Positions 11,340-24,260 of a stretch of 64,000 bases of DNA are shown one piece after another. The position numbers and the translations under genes were made by a program. Within the stretch, counting starts at the first letter, position 1. Each line of letters starts with the position of its first letter. The stretch comes from Thysanoteuthis rhombus (Eukaryota; Mollusca; Cephalopoda; Oegopsida; Thysanoteuthidae). The notes beneath the pieces are model-generated. The model was not told the origin of the DNA. It saw only the letters and a list, made by a program, of their open reading frames with translations, and searched no databases. Location: positions 40,786,829 through 40,850,828 of the forward strand of contig OY735224.1 of assembly GCA_963457665.1 (NCBI GenBank). The letters run 5' to 3'.

Positions 11340-13780
11340 TCATATAAAATGTGAGATTTAATTTCATTTGCTATTTATTCATTCATTTTTCTTCATCCAT
11401 AAATAAAGTATGGAGTGTAATTCAACTTTTTAATATCGATCGTTCGGAGGTTTTTCTAAAAATCATGGTAAACAAAGTATTTTTCTTTTCTTCTTTCCAG
11501 CTCTACATTTTATTGAGCCGATTTTAATTTTTTTCTATAATAACATTTTTACACTCTTAATTGAATTATTAAAGTTTTTTTGTTTGTATATTGAAAGTTT
11601 TATGATGGATGATTATTAAATATCTCTTGTTAATTTAATTTTGTTGCCTCTGAAGTTGTATCTGATTTCTTGATGACCGTGTGTAGCTCTCTTTGAAGAG
11701 AAGAAAACGATGTTTTTTTTTGTTTTAAATTTTGAAATTTTTTCATCGAACATTTCCCTGATAGTTTATGATTTTTTTCTTTTTCTTCTATAATGGATAA
11801 TTATTAATGACTTTATGTTAATATTGTTTACAAAGGTCATTTAATTAATTGCAACTTTTGTGCATCAGTGACTTGAAAACATTAGCCAATAATTTCCATG
11901 TCGTCAGGTGCGTGTTTGAATACTTGAGTATTAATTTTGCTTCATTTTTTAATCCATTAGTTCAGTTATCTAATGATTAATCAAATATCTCATTTTGATA
12001 CTTTCTGTTTCATTTACTCTTTCAATTTTCCTCTTTTGAACATGATTCGCTGTTGATGAAATAAGAAAAAATGGGATCGCTTCACGTGGATTTTCATGTG
12101 ATAGGAATAAAATTAAAGTTTACAAACATTCTAGACATGCCTCAAATACTCATTTAATTATTGAATATTATTCAAGTGTTGCTGGCTGGAATTCTTTTCT
12201 CACAATCAGAATTTTGTGTCTTGATTTAAAAGAAACCACTTCCTAATTTTTAGTTTTTATCTTTGTTCTTCCCAATGATCACTTTTTCTAACCTTGACGA
12301 ACGAATCCACTAATTTCAATTATGCTCTTAAATATGTTTTCCCCTTTTTCAGTTAATAAACAATGCAACAGTATGTTGGACATTCTAAAATTGTTTATTT
12401 ACATCACTTTGACTAGGAGAAATAGGTCGATTTATTGAATACAATCTGGTAGAGTGGTCCATTAAGTACAATTTAGATTCAGATACCATTAAGGATTAAT
12501 GGTTAATCTCACGACACGTTTTGTAGGATAAAAAATTAATGTGACACCCAAAGTTTAAACTTTTTTGAAACATTAAAGTGGCATTTTTACTTCTGAATCA
12601 TCAAATTTTTCTTGTTATACTCCAACATGAACATGTTTTAACAATACCATCTTCTTTGTTTAGATATTCATGAATAATAAAAGTTCGTTAGAAATCATTG
12701 AACAATTCTACCATTACATAATTTTGTAGAAATAATATGATTTTTTATAGTTTGACACCATTGCATATGAAAAAGTTTATAACCAGAACAGTTTTCAGGA
12801 AATCGTCCTTGGAACTTGTTCTAAATACAGCATTTCCATAAAATGGAATTATCTTCTTAATTCTTGAACCTGAGTTGATACCAACTCTGTCTTTATGCTT
12901 TTCGTTTTATCTTGTATCCAACCATGAGTCTTGTGATTTATTTACTGAGTCCAGTAAAGATCTTTGAGTATTCAAATTGATGTGCTGATTGGTTCCACCT
13001 TTTCTTTCAAAGTTGTTTCAGCATTGCAGAAGTATGGGATCATAATCTTTTCTGAATAGCAGCTTGATATTCCAATGACAGTTGGTCAATAGTGATGTCT
13101 ATTTATAGATCTGATGATTTGTACTTTTTTGAAAATTTTGTTTCAACTGGTTTGATGCAAGGTTGCCATTTGGTATCTTTCAAGACAATAAAGGTGTATA
13201 TTTGGTCCAAAACAAAGCTATTTGGTTCTAAAATATAAAGATTTGGTACTGAAGGGAAATTTACAAAAGGCAATTATTTTTTATACTCAAATACATGAAC
13301 AAGAGATAAAAAATATGTGTTTAAATTCATTTTGCCGGCAAGCTGAATCTGATGATGGATTTAAAGTTATTTGATTATTTCAGTATTAAATCTACTCAAT
13401 CGAGTCCCAAAACCTTACAAAGATGGTCTTGGGTGGCAAAAGGCATGATGTAAATTTAAACTGAATAAACTAGATTTCTTTTCTTTGCTACTGTTTATGA
13501 ATTACTGAATGCGTTCTTCTGAAGGCAGTTAATATGATCCATTTGAGGCAAGTAGAAAATGCTGAGGATGAGTTTGCTACAAATACAGTCATTCTTTGTT
13601 TTTCCATTTGATGTAAATGCATCTATGGATGTTTATCCCACATATCAATTAAACATTTTACTTTCTTTTTCATTACTTCGTAACTTGATTTTATCAAGGA
13701 ACATTTTCAGGCTCCATGGTTCTATACTTTCTGAAGCTTTTAAAAGATATTGTTTACAATGTTTTGTATGTATTATGTTA
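11340..13780. other. Presumed intron; no feature recognised
   Basis: AT-rich sequence between the candidate promoter and the 14034 exon, if the gene model holds. No long ORF, tandem array or transposon signature stands out. Confidence 0.4.
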
Positions 13781-13925
13781 TAGTAAAATGGTGATTCTGT
13801 GAAATCCCTGAACACTTCAATAATCATATAAATTCCCTAGTTTCACAGGCAGTGTTGTAATGGTCAAGAAGCTTTTGATGCTGACCATTACTAATGTAAT
13901 AAATTCAGCATCTACACTGTCTATA
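13781..13925 (+). mobile_element. Foldback MITE family C, half copy
   Basis: Left arm only: TAGTAAAATGGTGATTCTG, GTGAAATCCCTGAACA, then CAGTGTTGTAATGGTCA and GATGCTGACCATTACTA. These match the left arms of the full copies at 40106 and 51308. The right arm is missing. Confidence 0.6.
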
Positions 13926-14033
13926 CAACTTAGTTATGATCAATACTGCTGAAATACTTATTGAGATTGTTAATATTTTTAAATGTAATCTTTTCTATTA
14001 ATAATAATTTACTCTTTATGTTTTTTCTTATAG

Positions 14034-14099
14034 ATTGTCTCTAACTACGGAAGCAGAGTTTTACACCAGGAAGGCAATATGAATGAAGACTTCTAGGTG
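14034..14099 (+). other. Candidate non-coding 5' exon with a short upstream ORF
   Basis: A strong acceptor (TTTTTTCTTATAG) ends at 14033 and a consensus donor GTGAGT begins at 14100. The 66-bp segment between is GC-richer than its flanks and lacks an open frame into the next exon. It carries a five-codon upstream ORF, MNEDF then TAG, at 14079-14096. It would be joined to the start-codon exon 218 bp downstream. An alternative donor, TAG|GTGGTG, would end the exon at 14096. Splice signals are seen; transcription is inferred. Confidence 0.45.
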
Positions 14100-14317
14100 G
14101 TGAGTCATCATTTCTTATTTATGAATCAAGTATTTTCTTTATCTGACCTCCATATTATGTTTATATATTCCGCATATTTTTTTGACCTCATGAAAACTGA
14201 CAATAAAATGAAATACCACAACCCAAACCATATTAGAGACATTTTTCTAGTTACGTAATTAAGTCTGTCATATAATGATTAGAAAAACATTTGTAATCTC
14301 CTTCCTTATCAATACAG

Positions 14318-14354
14318 TTGGTTCAATGATGGATATTCCGGAAGGTTCTTATAG
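14318..14354 (+). CDS. Candidate start-codon exon (37 bp) of an unrecognised gene
   Basis: A pyrimidine-rich acceptor (CTCCTTCCTTATCAATACAG) precedes 14318 and a GTACGC donor follows 14354. The exon holds two adjacent in-frame ATGs (14326 and 14329), the second with G at +4, and reads MMDIPEGSY plus two bases, so it ends in phase 2. The next candidate coding exon at 63602 starts with the third base of a codon, so the two join in frame (AG|C = Ser). No single 5' splice alternative fits as well. Read through without splicing, the frame continues about 23 codons to a stop, so a short unspliced ORF is the alternative. The exon is very short but within the range seen in animals. Function not recognised; splice sites and phase are seen, the gene model is inferred. 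Confidence 0.45.
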
Positions 14355-17300
14355 GTACGCTCTACTTTTGGATGGTGGAGGAAACCTGTATATAAATTCA
14401 TGGATGGATAAACTCCTATATTAAACTGTAAATGATTTATTTCAGTCTTAATATATAAATTATGCTTGGCATTCTGTTCATAAATCAAAAATGTACTCTA
14501 TGGAATTTGCTTGGGTCATTCTACCCTTTTGGAATCTTAAACTTGAATGAATTTGTTTTGTCTTCCAAAACATGTTCAGCCTTACCTCATCCATTGTTCT
14601 GGTCCAAATAATTGCATTATCAAAACTCTGGATTCCTAAAAGTCTTCTATTAAAAGCAGTGCATTTTTGGAAAAATATAAACAATGTCATAATTATAATA
14701 TCTTGGTGCTTTCCTAAAGTATTTCTCATCTGTGTTTGTAGAGTATATAATTTTTTGTATTTTGTCTTTGAATATTCATTTGTAAATATTAATATAATTC
14801 AAAATACTTTGCATATTATTCAGTTAATGTTTTAAATTTAATAGGGTTCTTTCTGATTTCATAAGTTGGTACAATTACAAAACAAATCCCTTGTGAAATA
14901 TTATCCTGGTGTTACCCAGAATGATTGTGCCAAAGAATTCTGTCATTTCAAAATAATGACACAGCATTCCCGATTTTAATTCCATAATTTTTTCTAGAAT
15001 TTTTATCTAATTTTGTAAAATTTTATTTTGATTCACCAAACAAAAGTTATGATTTTTAATCATCGCTATCATATGACATAGTATCTTTAGATTTTAAATT
15101 CAATCCAATCCACCTGAAAAATTCAACTGTTTGTTTCTTACGTAATTGTTCATTTTATAAAAAGTTGAAAAAGGAAGAGAATTTAATGAATATGATGGAA
15201 TTATCTTCAGCCAGGTTATTGTTTCCGGTAACAATGATGAAATATTGTATGGGGTATTTTTTTTTCTTATGATTGTCCCAACCCATGAAATTTGAAAGTA
15301 CCAAAAACAGATTATTAATTATCAAGTCAAGATTATTAGGGTAAACTTTATTTGTTGCATAAAAAGATCATTAGATTTCTTCAACAAAATGCAAACTAAA
15401 TTGATAATGATATGCAAGAGGAGAAATGGATGGGGGGGACACTAGAGATATCAAATTCACTGCTACTGTCTCTACAACATGCAGCTTATCTTGAGTGATT
15501 TCTTTATTTGTAAACTATTCCTGAGAGTTGAACCATCATGTGATATGATCCTAACTGATAACTGCATTTATAATATTTCCTGTAAATGCAGGAGAAAATT
15601 ACTAAGAGGAAACAAGCCATCCACTTGAAGTCAGACTCGAACACTAAAAAGCCATAACCAAAGGCGAATTGGAAAAATGTGGTTTGGCAGATTACATCTG
15701 GAGAGAGAAAGTTGAACACTACCCTCTGGGAAATAAAGTCTAGATAATTGACGGAATGCTGTTGGGTTTGAGAAAACTCAAAAAAGTGGCATACATCAAT
15801 GTGTCGGCTAATTATTAAAGTCAGACCAATGTAGAATTCAACTGATTCTCAGCAGGGACGATGTATGAAAGTCCTGGCCTGATGAAGAAATGTCAAATAG
15901 CATCTGTATCGTATGTCACAAGCCTTGCTGTTGTATCTAAAAAATTCTGTTTACTACTGTTACTTGACATGGAAAAAAAAAAGAGTACCCCCCTCTTTAC
16001 ATATGTATGATACACCTGAGGAAGGCTGTAGAATGGAAACACACACACATTAGCTGAAGTCTGCCCCATCAGATAGTTTCACTTTATATATATATATACA
16101 CACACACACATGCTAGCTGAAGACTGCTGTGTTGGGCAGTTTCAGTTAATATGTATATTGGATGGAAAGTTATGGTTTGGTCTAGCATTATAGTTCCATT
16201 TAAATTGAAGCCCCTTTTAAGATCACTAGAAAAAATTCTGAAAACTTTACTTTAAGATCATATCTTAGGAGCCAGTTATTTCTCATAAATAGATGATAGA
16301 TTGTATATTGAATGCATAGTAAGTGTTCAATTTTGCATTATAGGTACATTGTGAAAATCCCCTCAGAAAACCTTCCTTTTCTCAAATTTATATACTTAGG
16401 TCTGTTGGATATGCATTTCAAATTTGTACCAAATTTGGTTGAGCAGCGTCAGTGTTTTGGGGGGTAGGGGTGCTGTGACAAACAGATCCAGTTGTTTGAT
16501 AATAAAAAATAGACATAGTTGTTATATAATGAATTACACTATGCAAAATATACAAATTTGCCTACTGTCCAATTGAAAATTGGTAGATTGCAAATCATCA
16601 CTGTCCTGGTCACAAAAGCAAAGTTTGAAAGTAATAATTGACATTTTTTTATACTTTTTTGTGTAACTAATTAGAAAATAACACTTATCACTCAGGTATA
16701 AAAAAAAAAGTCGCACAGTATGATGTAATAGGATCTATAGTGTATATTGGTTGAAAAGTAAGGGTTCATTTGAGTAGAGGAGGTTGATTCATGTCAAAGG
16801 GCACTCGTACAGTTGAGTCAAAGTTTGAACTTGAGTAGCTGAGTCCATTCTCCGCTCTGCTAACAGATTGGCCAATGACATTTCCAAGGTGAATAATATG
16901 AAGATTGTGAATTATTAGGTAAAACAGTATGCTGATGGACACAAAGTAAGGCAAATAATTGACATTTATATATGCTTTTGTTTGTTTGCTTGTTTCAGTG
17001 CTCCTGGCCATACTATTTTGTCTACAGACTTGAAAATTGGCATGACCCATTCTAAAGAAAGATTTAAAAAGAAAAAATGCTTTTTTGACCTCTTTGGGGC
17101 AATATTCTCATGGATTTCATAATGAATGATTATAAACCTTTTTTTTTCATTCTATTTTCAATGTTTTCCTGTAAAATCTATTCATCAGTGGAAATTTTTT
17201 ACATGACTTCAGATTTTGAGGCTACGTTCGTTCAGTTATTGACTGTGATGGCAATTTTCTATATTTTTCAGACATGGTTGATTAAAAAAAAATAGTGCTT

Positions 17301-18540
17301 ATTACCGATGATCTGAGAAAAAAAAGCAAAAAAAAAAAAATAAGTTGCACAATGTAAGAGAATGATAGAATCTAAATATGCATGTTTAAGTAAGGGTTCA
17401 GTTTTGCATTCTTGTTGTGTGTAAAGAGCCTCCTCTGAAACCCGTTAATGAACTTTCCCAAAAAACAATTAGTCCAGAATCTTTCCAGAGGTCCATTACT
17501 AATGCATACCAAATTTGGTTGAGTTGTGAGTAAATTTAATCATTGTTTAAGGGAGGACACAGACAGACAAACTCATTATCAGTTTTTTCTATATAAATAA
17601 GATGTATGTATAATCATTATCATATTTTTAATACATTTCAAAATTTTGATATTTTTTGATTACTAGAGTAATGCATGTTAAATATTCAGTAAGATTTGAT
17701 ATTTTTTGTATGATCATATCTGAAGAGAAACAATATTTTAATTCAATCAAAAGCTACTCCTTGTAAATAAATGAGAATATGCTGTCTTTCTGGTTAAAAC
17801 ATAATTTCATTGGAATCGTTCCTGTTGTAAGAGTAGCTGGGTTATCCTTAGTTTGATCAAGTCCTTTTACTTTATTCATCAAACAATTTCATCACATCTA
17901 AGATGGGAGTAACTATGGAAAATATATGTATATTTAATCAGTATCTACTTCTTCTGACTATAACATTTGTCAAGAGAGATAACTAATAAATCTTAATTCA
18001 AAAGTAATCTCTCTTATTTAATTTTTTAATGCATAAAAATCCAGGTTCATTCTGGTTGAACTAGAATAAGAAAATTCAGGGCAACAATGTTTTTGATATC
18101 TTTTAAATTGCAAAATTTCTTAAGTACTGCCATAGTTTTTTTTATGGTGTGGGTGAACTAGTTTGATTATTTAAGATAATGATTTTGTTTAGTTCATTAG
18201 TAAATACCAGTGATACCTAGGAGAAAAATAACTGCATATGTAACAATACTGTTTCCAGTGTTCCTAATTTTCTTGTTTCTTGTTTTGGAAGCATAAAAAT
18301 TCAATGTTTAATGATTGAATTGAAAGAAGTTTCTACTCAAATTTTTTATAGCCATTTTTCAGCAGTTTTGGAGCTATATTAGCTATCTCTGGATATTCTA
18401 ATTGTTTAAAATGGCTAAAGATGCCTAAACAATGTATTTTTGGCATTTTCTGACTCTTTTCCAAGATTGATAATGCGTGAAAAATTGAGTTGGCAACACT
18501 GGCTTTGCTTTAGACACTCAGAAGAGAAATACTGATTTGA
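14355..18540. other. Presumed intron; no gene recognised
   Basis: Start of the very long intron implied by the gene model. It holds (TA)/(CA) tracts near 16079-16110 and several poly-A runs. A - strand TGTTCGAGTCTGAC near 15620 resembles a tRNA B box but has no clear partner. Confidence 0.4.
17960..18063 (+). repeat. Dispersed repeat family D
   Basis: ACATTTGTCAAGAGAGATAA then TAATCTCTCTTATTTA then CCAGGTTCATTCTGGTTGAA, parallel to the copy at 8138 with about 80% of visible positions shared. Confidence 0.6.
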
Positions 18541-19430
18541 AAAAAAAAAGTTTATTTTTGAACCATGGAAAGGAGGAGAACTTGTTTTTAACACCTTGAA
18601 TTGAAAATTTGACACTTTAAATTGAAAAAGACACTCGCCCTTGGTTTTGACCCCTAAAGAAGAGAAAAAGTTCTCCCACACTTTTGGCCTTGAAAAATGA
18701 AAAAAGCCCCACCTCAATTTTTATCCCAAAAAGTGATGTGAAAAATTCCCCTTTGATTTTGGCCAATAAAAGTGACAAAAAGTTCTGCTATGATTGTCAA
18801 AATAGATTGAAAAAAAGTTCCTCTTTGAATTTGACCCTTGAAAAAGAAATCCACCTAGATAAATCCACCCCCTTAATTGAAAAAAAAGTCTTCCTCCACA
18901 ATTTTGACCCCTAACATTGAGAAAAAAAAATCTCCTTGATTTTGATCCACAAAAGTGAAGAAAGAAAATTCCCCTTTGATTATGAACCTTAAAAATGGAA
19001 AAAAATCTTTTTCACAATTTTGACCTCTAAAAGTGATATAGAATTTCCCCTCTCAATTTTGACTCCTAAAAGTGAAAAAAAAGTTCCCCTTAGATTTTGA
19101 TCCCTAAAAGGGGAAAAAATAGTTCCCCATTGATTGAAATGGAAGGGGAATTCCCTTATATTTTGATCCCTAAAAATGGGGAGAAATTTATCCTGAATTT
19201 GAATTTTCCCATGATTTTGACCCCTAAAAGTGAAAAGAAAAATTCATTTTGACCCCTAGAATTCAAAGGAACTCTTTCCATTGATTTTGATTCCTGAAAT
19301 AAGAAATTCACCTAAATTTTGACTCCTGAATTGGAAAAAAATACCTTCTATCATATTGGCCCCTTGAAGAGAAAAATAAAGGTCCCTCCACATAACGTAA
19401 CCTTCAATCCCAAAATTTTGTGTTCTGAGA
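18540..19430. repeat. Degenerate tandem array, unit about 38 bp
   Basis: The motif TTTTGACCCCTAAAAGTGAA followed by an A run and TTCCCC recurs with drift. Landmarks fall near 18650, 18903, 18938, 19018, 19057, 19096, 19159, 19213, 19246, 19287 and 19316. Spacing is mostly 33-40 bp, with longer gaps where a copy has decayed. Apparent ORFs on either strand here are artefacts of the repeat. Confidence 0.75.
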
Positions 19431-19679
19431 AATGATATATCAATTGAATCATGAATAAAATTCCCCCCCCCCCAGCAGGAAAAATGATTAACATGTTGAA
19501 AAAAAAAAATATTGTTTACAGATAAGTGTTGTAAAATATTCTTTTGAAGAATAAATTTGGAGAGAAGGTATTCTTATACGATATCAGAGCATTTTTCACT
19601 GGAAACACAACAAGATTCTAGTTTAGCATTATAGTCATGGAAAATACAACACACCTCTAAACTTTGAAATGTTACTTAT

Positions 19680-20390
19680 TGCTTGGTGAAATGATCACCG
19701 GATTACTTTATGAGAAGATGGTGGCAGAGCCTGGTGAAAGGGTCGATGCAGTGCCTGGTGAAAGGGTCGATGCAGTGCCTAGTGAAAGGGTCGATGCAGT
19801 GCCTAGTGAAAGGGTCGATGCAGTGCCTAGTGAAAGGGTCGATGCAGTGCCTAGTGAAAGGGTCGATGCAGTGCCTAGTGAAAGGGTCGATGCAGTGCCT
19901 AGTGAAAGGGTCGATGCATTGCCTGGTGAAAGGGTCGATGCATTGCCTGGTGAAAGGGTCGATGCATTGCCTGGTGAAAGGGTCGATGCATTGCCTGGTG
20001 AAAGGGTCGATGCATTGCCTGGTGAAAGGGTCGATGCATTGCCTAGTGAAAGGGTCGATGCAGTGCCTGGTGAAAGGGTCGATGCATTGCCTGGTGAAAA
20101 GATCATAAGGTTGCTTTCTGAGTGGATAGTTGAATTGTTTGGTGAAATGATTGTTGAATTGTTTGGTGAAAGGATCATTGCAGTGTTTGGTGAAAGGATT
20201 GCTGGATGAAAAGAACATTGAAATGTTTGGTGGAAGGATCGTTGTGGTGAAAGGGTCATTGCACTGTTGGGGTCAAGGATTGTTACTGTGCTTGGTGAAA
20301 AGGTCATTGTCTTGAAAGGATCACTGCAGTGCTTGGTGGTAGGATCACTGACGTGCTTAATGAAAGGATCATTGCAGTGCTAGATAGAAT
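19680..20390. repeat. 24-bp minisatellite, homogeneous core plus decayed edge
   Basis: The core at about 19727-20095 has about 15 copies of GTGCCTAGTGAAAGGGTCGATGCA-type units, with variants G/A in CCT(A/G)GTG and G/T in GCA(G/T)TG arranged in blocks. Decayed copies continue to about 20390 and a few precede the core. Because 24 is a multiple of 3 and the unit lacks stops in several frames, long frames open on both strands; they are not evidence of a gene. In one frame the unit reads ERVDAVPS or ERVDALPG. Confidence 0.92.
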
Positions 20391-20574
20391 TTGATTTGGA
20401 GATATTGATCATGCATGTTATATAGTCTATGGGTGCTGATAAATTAGACAAATCTATATAAATTATTTACTTGAATTTAGCTTAGTCTAGCACAAAGCTG
20501 CAGTATCAAATTCTCTACACTTGTGAATTGGTCTGCAAGGCTACTTTTTTAACTATCATATTATGGTAGGCACC

Positions 20575-20955
20575 AGTTCTTTTTTTTTCTTTTATTCCTG
20601 TAGGGTCGCAACCACTATGCTACTGTTTCAGTAGCAAGTGGATGTTCCAGAGTCTTATTGCTAGCTCCATACCTAATTCTTCTCCTTTACTTGAGCTTGG
20701 AACCAGCTATGGCGACTGCTAAGCTGTAGGTTTTTCGGTTAGAGTAACCATCTCTTAGTTGAACTGCCTTACAGGACGAAATGGTTCCATCTGCCCTGCT
20801 ATTTGCCCATAACTGAGGGAAGAAGTGGATTCCTGCCTTTCCGACGGGTTTTAGTGTGAAGTGAATGCGAACAGTCTCGACTGAAACTCAAACTAAGTCC
20901 GCCAAATCCATTTTCTGTGAAGATAACCATTGTGCCACTTAACACCACCTAGGCA
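20575..20955 (-). mobile_element. SINE family A, full length with tRNA-like head
   Basis: Read on the - strand it starts with GGTGGTGTTAAGTGGC, an A-box-like TGGCACAATGGTTA, and a B-box-like GTTTGAGTTTC about 40 bp later, as in a Pol III promoter of a tRNA-derived SINE. The body is shared with 850-1120. It ends GGAATAAAAG followed by an A-rich tail (the T run at 20580-20590 on the + strand). Confidence 0.75.
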
Positions 20956-20959
20956 CCTG

Positions 20960-22033
20960 ATATGTAGCCCTATTTAGACTGTATCATTACTCCATTGGTA
21001 AACTTCCACAGAAGATATTTAGTGCTATAGATTTTTAAAATTTTGTCGGTAAATGTGGAGAATTGAGGCATAATTTTTTTTAAAGTTGAAGTTTTTACTA
21101 ATACTGAATTACCCCCCCCCCTCCCCATATATTTTCTAACTAGTCTCATAGAAAAGGAAGATAACGAATAGCTTTACTTTTCTACAAGTTGTGATGACGT
21201 CTAATAATCAGGAGAAATTTCGAGAGGATGCAATTTCCTGACTTCCTCCATTTCATCATGACACAAAAATTTTATAAGATAAGACTCAAATATATCCTAT
21301 CCAGTATCGAACAGGGAGATAATTCCAGTATTGGTGAAAACTTGGATTCTGTGTCAAAAATTATGCCCCAATTTTCAACATTAACCATTTTATTTATAGA
21401 TCGTTGTCAAAAGGTTAATAAGCTGTGATTTTGAAGCATTGATGAATTTTGTTATGGAAAGCCATATGAGTAAATATCTCCTAATTTTTCGGAAAAAAAT
21501 GTTTTCATATATTTTTCTCTTCTACATTGTGTAATGTTTTTTTTTCCTTCCTTAAAGAAATTATGTATTTGTTATCAAATATTACGATTAGGAACAGTTA
21601 TGATTTACATTGTAATTCATTTATTCAAACTGTTGAAAAAAATTTTTATTAACTGTTTCTGTTATATTAATGAAGTCCAATTTTATCAACTGTTCTGGTT
21701 TATAATATTTTCATTATGAATACATCTTTTCTTTATAAAAACACTCAAGTTCATGCATCATTATGAAAAGAAAAATATATTCTATGCCAAAAGTCAGTAA
21801 ACAAAACCAGTTTTACTGAAAAAAAAGAGGAATTCACAGATAAAACCTGTCATAAAATATGCCTATGGTTCAAATTTCAAAATGAAGAGATGCCAAGTCT
21901 AGATGCTACAGTTTTTAACTGACTGTTTATCCTTTACAATTTCATCTTTTTCTAGTGACAATATCGTTTTTTTTTTGTCATGAAGAATAGCCTACTAAAC
22001 ATGGCATTTAAGTTGATGATGATGACTCAAAGA
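20960..22033. other. No gene recognised
   Basis: AT-rich, with a poly-C tract at 21112-21126 and short frames without domains. Confidence 0.5.
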
Positions 22034-22440
22034 CAGATCTGGTTAGTCACTCGATAGAAACCGTCACGTGACCAATGTTTTTTGGCAGTATACCGTGTTA
22101 ATGGTGATCAATAAAAAATTTGATAAGAGGATGATCTATAAATGAGGTCTTTCTCTTGCCTTTTGTTGGGCAGTGATCACTAAAAAATGTCTGACCTTTA
22201 AAAAAAGCCAGGCACAAAATTACGTCGCAAATTAAATCTCCACTAAAAACCTATTAGGGGAATAGTCCTAAAAAAAACAACTACTTTTTTCCAGACATAT
22301 TAAAAAGTAAATGTTGAAATTTTCAACCCTCTAGCTCTATGTGTACAGCTTGTATGCAGAATACATACTAAGTGAGCCAGCCAGACCAACTTAAAAATTG
22401 AAGAAACCTGCAGTGACAGTTTTGTTTGGTGGTTTCTAAT
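22034..22440 (-). repeat. Dispersed repeat family B, near full length
   Basis: About 407 bp from CAGATCTGGTTAGTCACTCG to TTTGGTGGTTTCTAAT. TAGAAACC near one end and GGTTTCTA at the other are inverted. Internal CTTTTGTTGGGCAGTGATCA, CAACCCTCTAGCTCTA, GAGCCAGCCAGACCAACTT and TGAAGAAACCTG match copies at 55389 and 61663. Confidence 0.7.
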
Positions 22441-24110
22441 AATCAACTCACTTCAATCTCAATTTATCAGTTTATAATTTCCCCCTTACCCATCAACTAT
22501 TATTACATCTGTGACCTTGACTCTCAAAGTATACCTGTTGCTCTATCATCATAGAACAGGAAACTGATAGACTTGGCTGTCTGAGGATCATCCTAAATTA
22601 GTGTGACTCATTGCAACAGCTCCAGTAGGAGAAAGAACATGTTGATTACAGTCAAGAAAAATAAGAGTTTTTTTGCCCCAATGGTGATCAGCGTAGCAAT
22701 TAACAAAATTATAGCATATCTATATAATACTAAAAGTCTGATTCCATTTATCTGTGACCTTTAAGTGCATTGTAGCCAGAAGTTCTGAATTAAGGTAGCT
22801 CTAAATTCTTGAAGAATGCAATAAAACAAACGATTTGTGTGATTTGCAACTGAATTATGCTAGTGTAGGGTCTGCATTTGGGCTAACCCCAATAATAATA
22901 ATCTGATTTCTATCTATATAATACTAAAAGTTAGTCTGTTCCTGTGTTTGTTACTTATAATTAGCCAAAACAGCTAGAAGTTATAAATTAAGGTACCTCT
23001 GGAATGTACAAATGTGAAGAATACAAAAAAAAATGGATGATTTGCTACTTGATAGTATTGGGTCTGTGTTTACACTCATTCTTATCTATATTGTAATGAC
23101 GAATTTACCAATGGATCTTCACTTGGTCCGATTGAGTGTTGCCAATCTTCACCCAGTCAGGTTAGATTATTACGAAGTTCAAAAAGATCTAGGGTACACT
23201 GCCAAGCAGACCTGTTTCAAATGGTGCATGTTTAAAAAAAATAGCTTAATTGATTGTTATTTGGGGAGTGGGGCTCATCTTCTTACCCTGGTGGTATGAG
23301 TCCTTTTATAATTGAGTGTTGCTGATCTGAGTGATTGGCATCAGATTCAGTCATTTTCTCATTTAACAAGAAAATTAACAACTTTTTACTATCACTAAAG
23401 ATATGGCAGTTGTGATCGAATCTTTTGTTTTTATCATTCCCTTCATGTGTTTGGTATATGGAACGGGGATAATATATGCAAGCCACAAATTCAAAGGATC
23501 AGTCAGTGGATCATAAAATCTTTAATACAAACTGGGCTTTTTATCATAATAGGAGTTAATGCAAATATATGCTAAAAAATTATTGCATTAAATTATAATA
23601 ATGGTTTTGAACATAATGGAAAATTTTGGAACAAATTAACCGCACTAATCAAGATATACCGACATTTGAATTTCTGTTAGATGATATTTTTAGGAAAATT
23701 TATATATATATATATATATATATATATCTAGAGAGAGAGAGAGACTGTAATGCATTTAATCAAAATATCTACCTGTCTTTCTGTTGACTTAGTTTACATA
23801 ATCTTCCTTACTTTTAGACCTGATTATTCAAAAAAATGGCTGAACTTGTTTTATTGGGAGGGTCCATTGTTTCAAATTATGGGTTGGAGATATTTTTATC
23901 AGCAAAACTGTTGCATTTAATTGGAAAAGTTCATTGTAACTGACGAAGAAACAAAAAAAATTACATTGTGTATTATGTAATAATATAAAAGTCTTTTAAA
24001 AAGCACATTGTACTATGATTGGCCCTGATGGCCCTATGCCAGACTTGGCCGAGCTTGATAAATAAATACTCACATCAGAGTTAGCTAGCAACCACCTTGT
24101 CAATGTAGAT
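22441..24110. other. No gene recognised; microsatellite
   Basis: AT-rich sequence in which TCTATATAATACTAAAAGT occurs at about 22718 and again at about 22913, probably an old duplicated repeat. A (TA) then (GA) microsatellite lies at 23699-23745. No supported gene. Confidence 0.5.
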
Positions 24111-24114
24111 ATTC

Positions 24115-24260
24115 ATTTAGCTCAGCGTAATCTGACGCATGTAGGAAAGTAAGGATCAAAGTCCCTTATTCTAAATGAACATGGGACTGTCTCACTTGTT
24201 TGAATCATCGCTTTATGGCAGACTCTGTCAACCACATACTCGATTGTAGAGACGTGGGGT
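24115..24260 (+). mobile_element. Possible tRNA-derived SINE remnant
   Basis: TTTAGCTCAGCGTAATCTGA resembles an A box and AAGGATCAAAGTCCC, about 35 bp on, a degenerate B box. No second copy of the downstream body was found in the window. Confidence 0.3.

Noticed and set aside
18415..18914. 100- and 76-codon frames on opposite strands
   Set aside because: Both are reading frames of the degenerate ~38-bp tandem array.
19664..20307. Overlapping long ORFs (up to 199 codons) as a repeat protein gene
   Set aside because: They arise on both strands from a stop-free 24-bp unit; no start context, splice site or domain singles one out.
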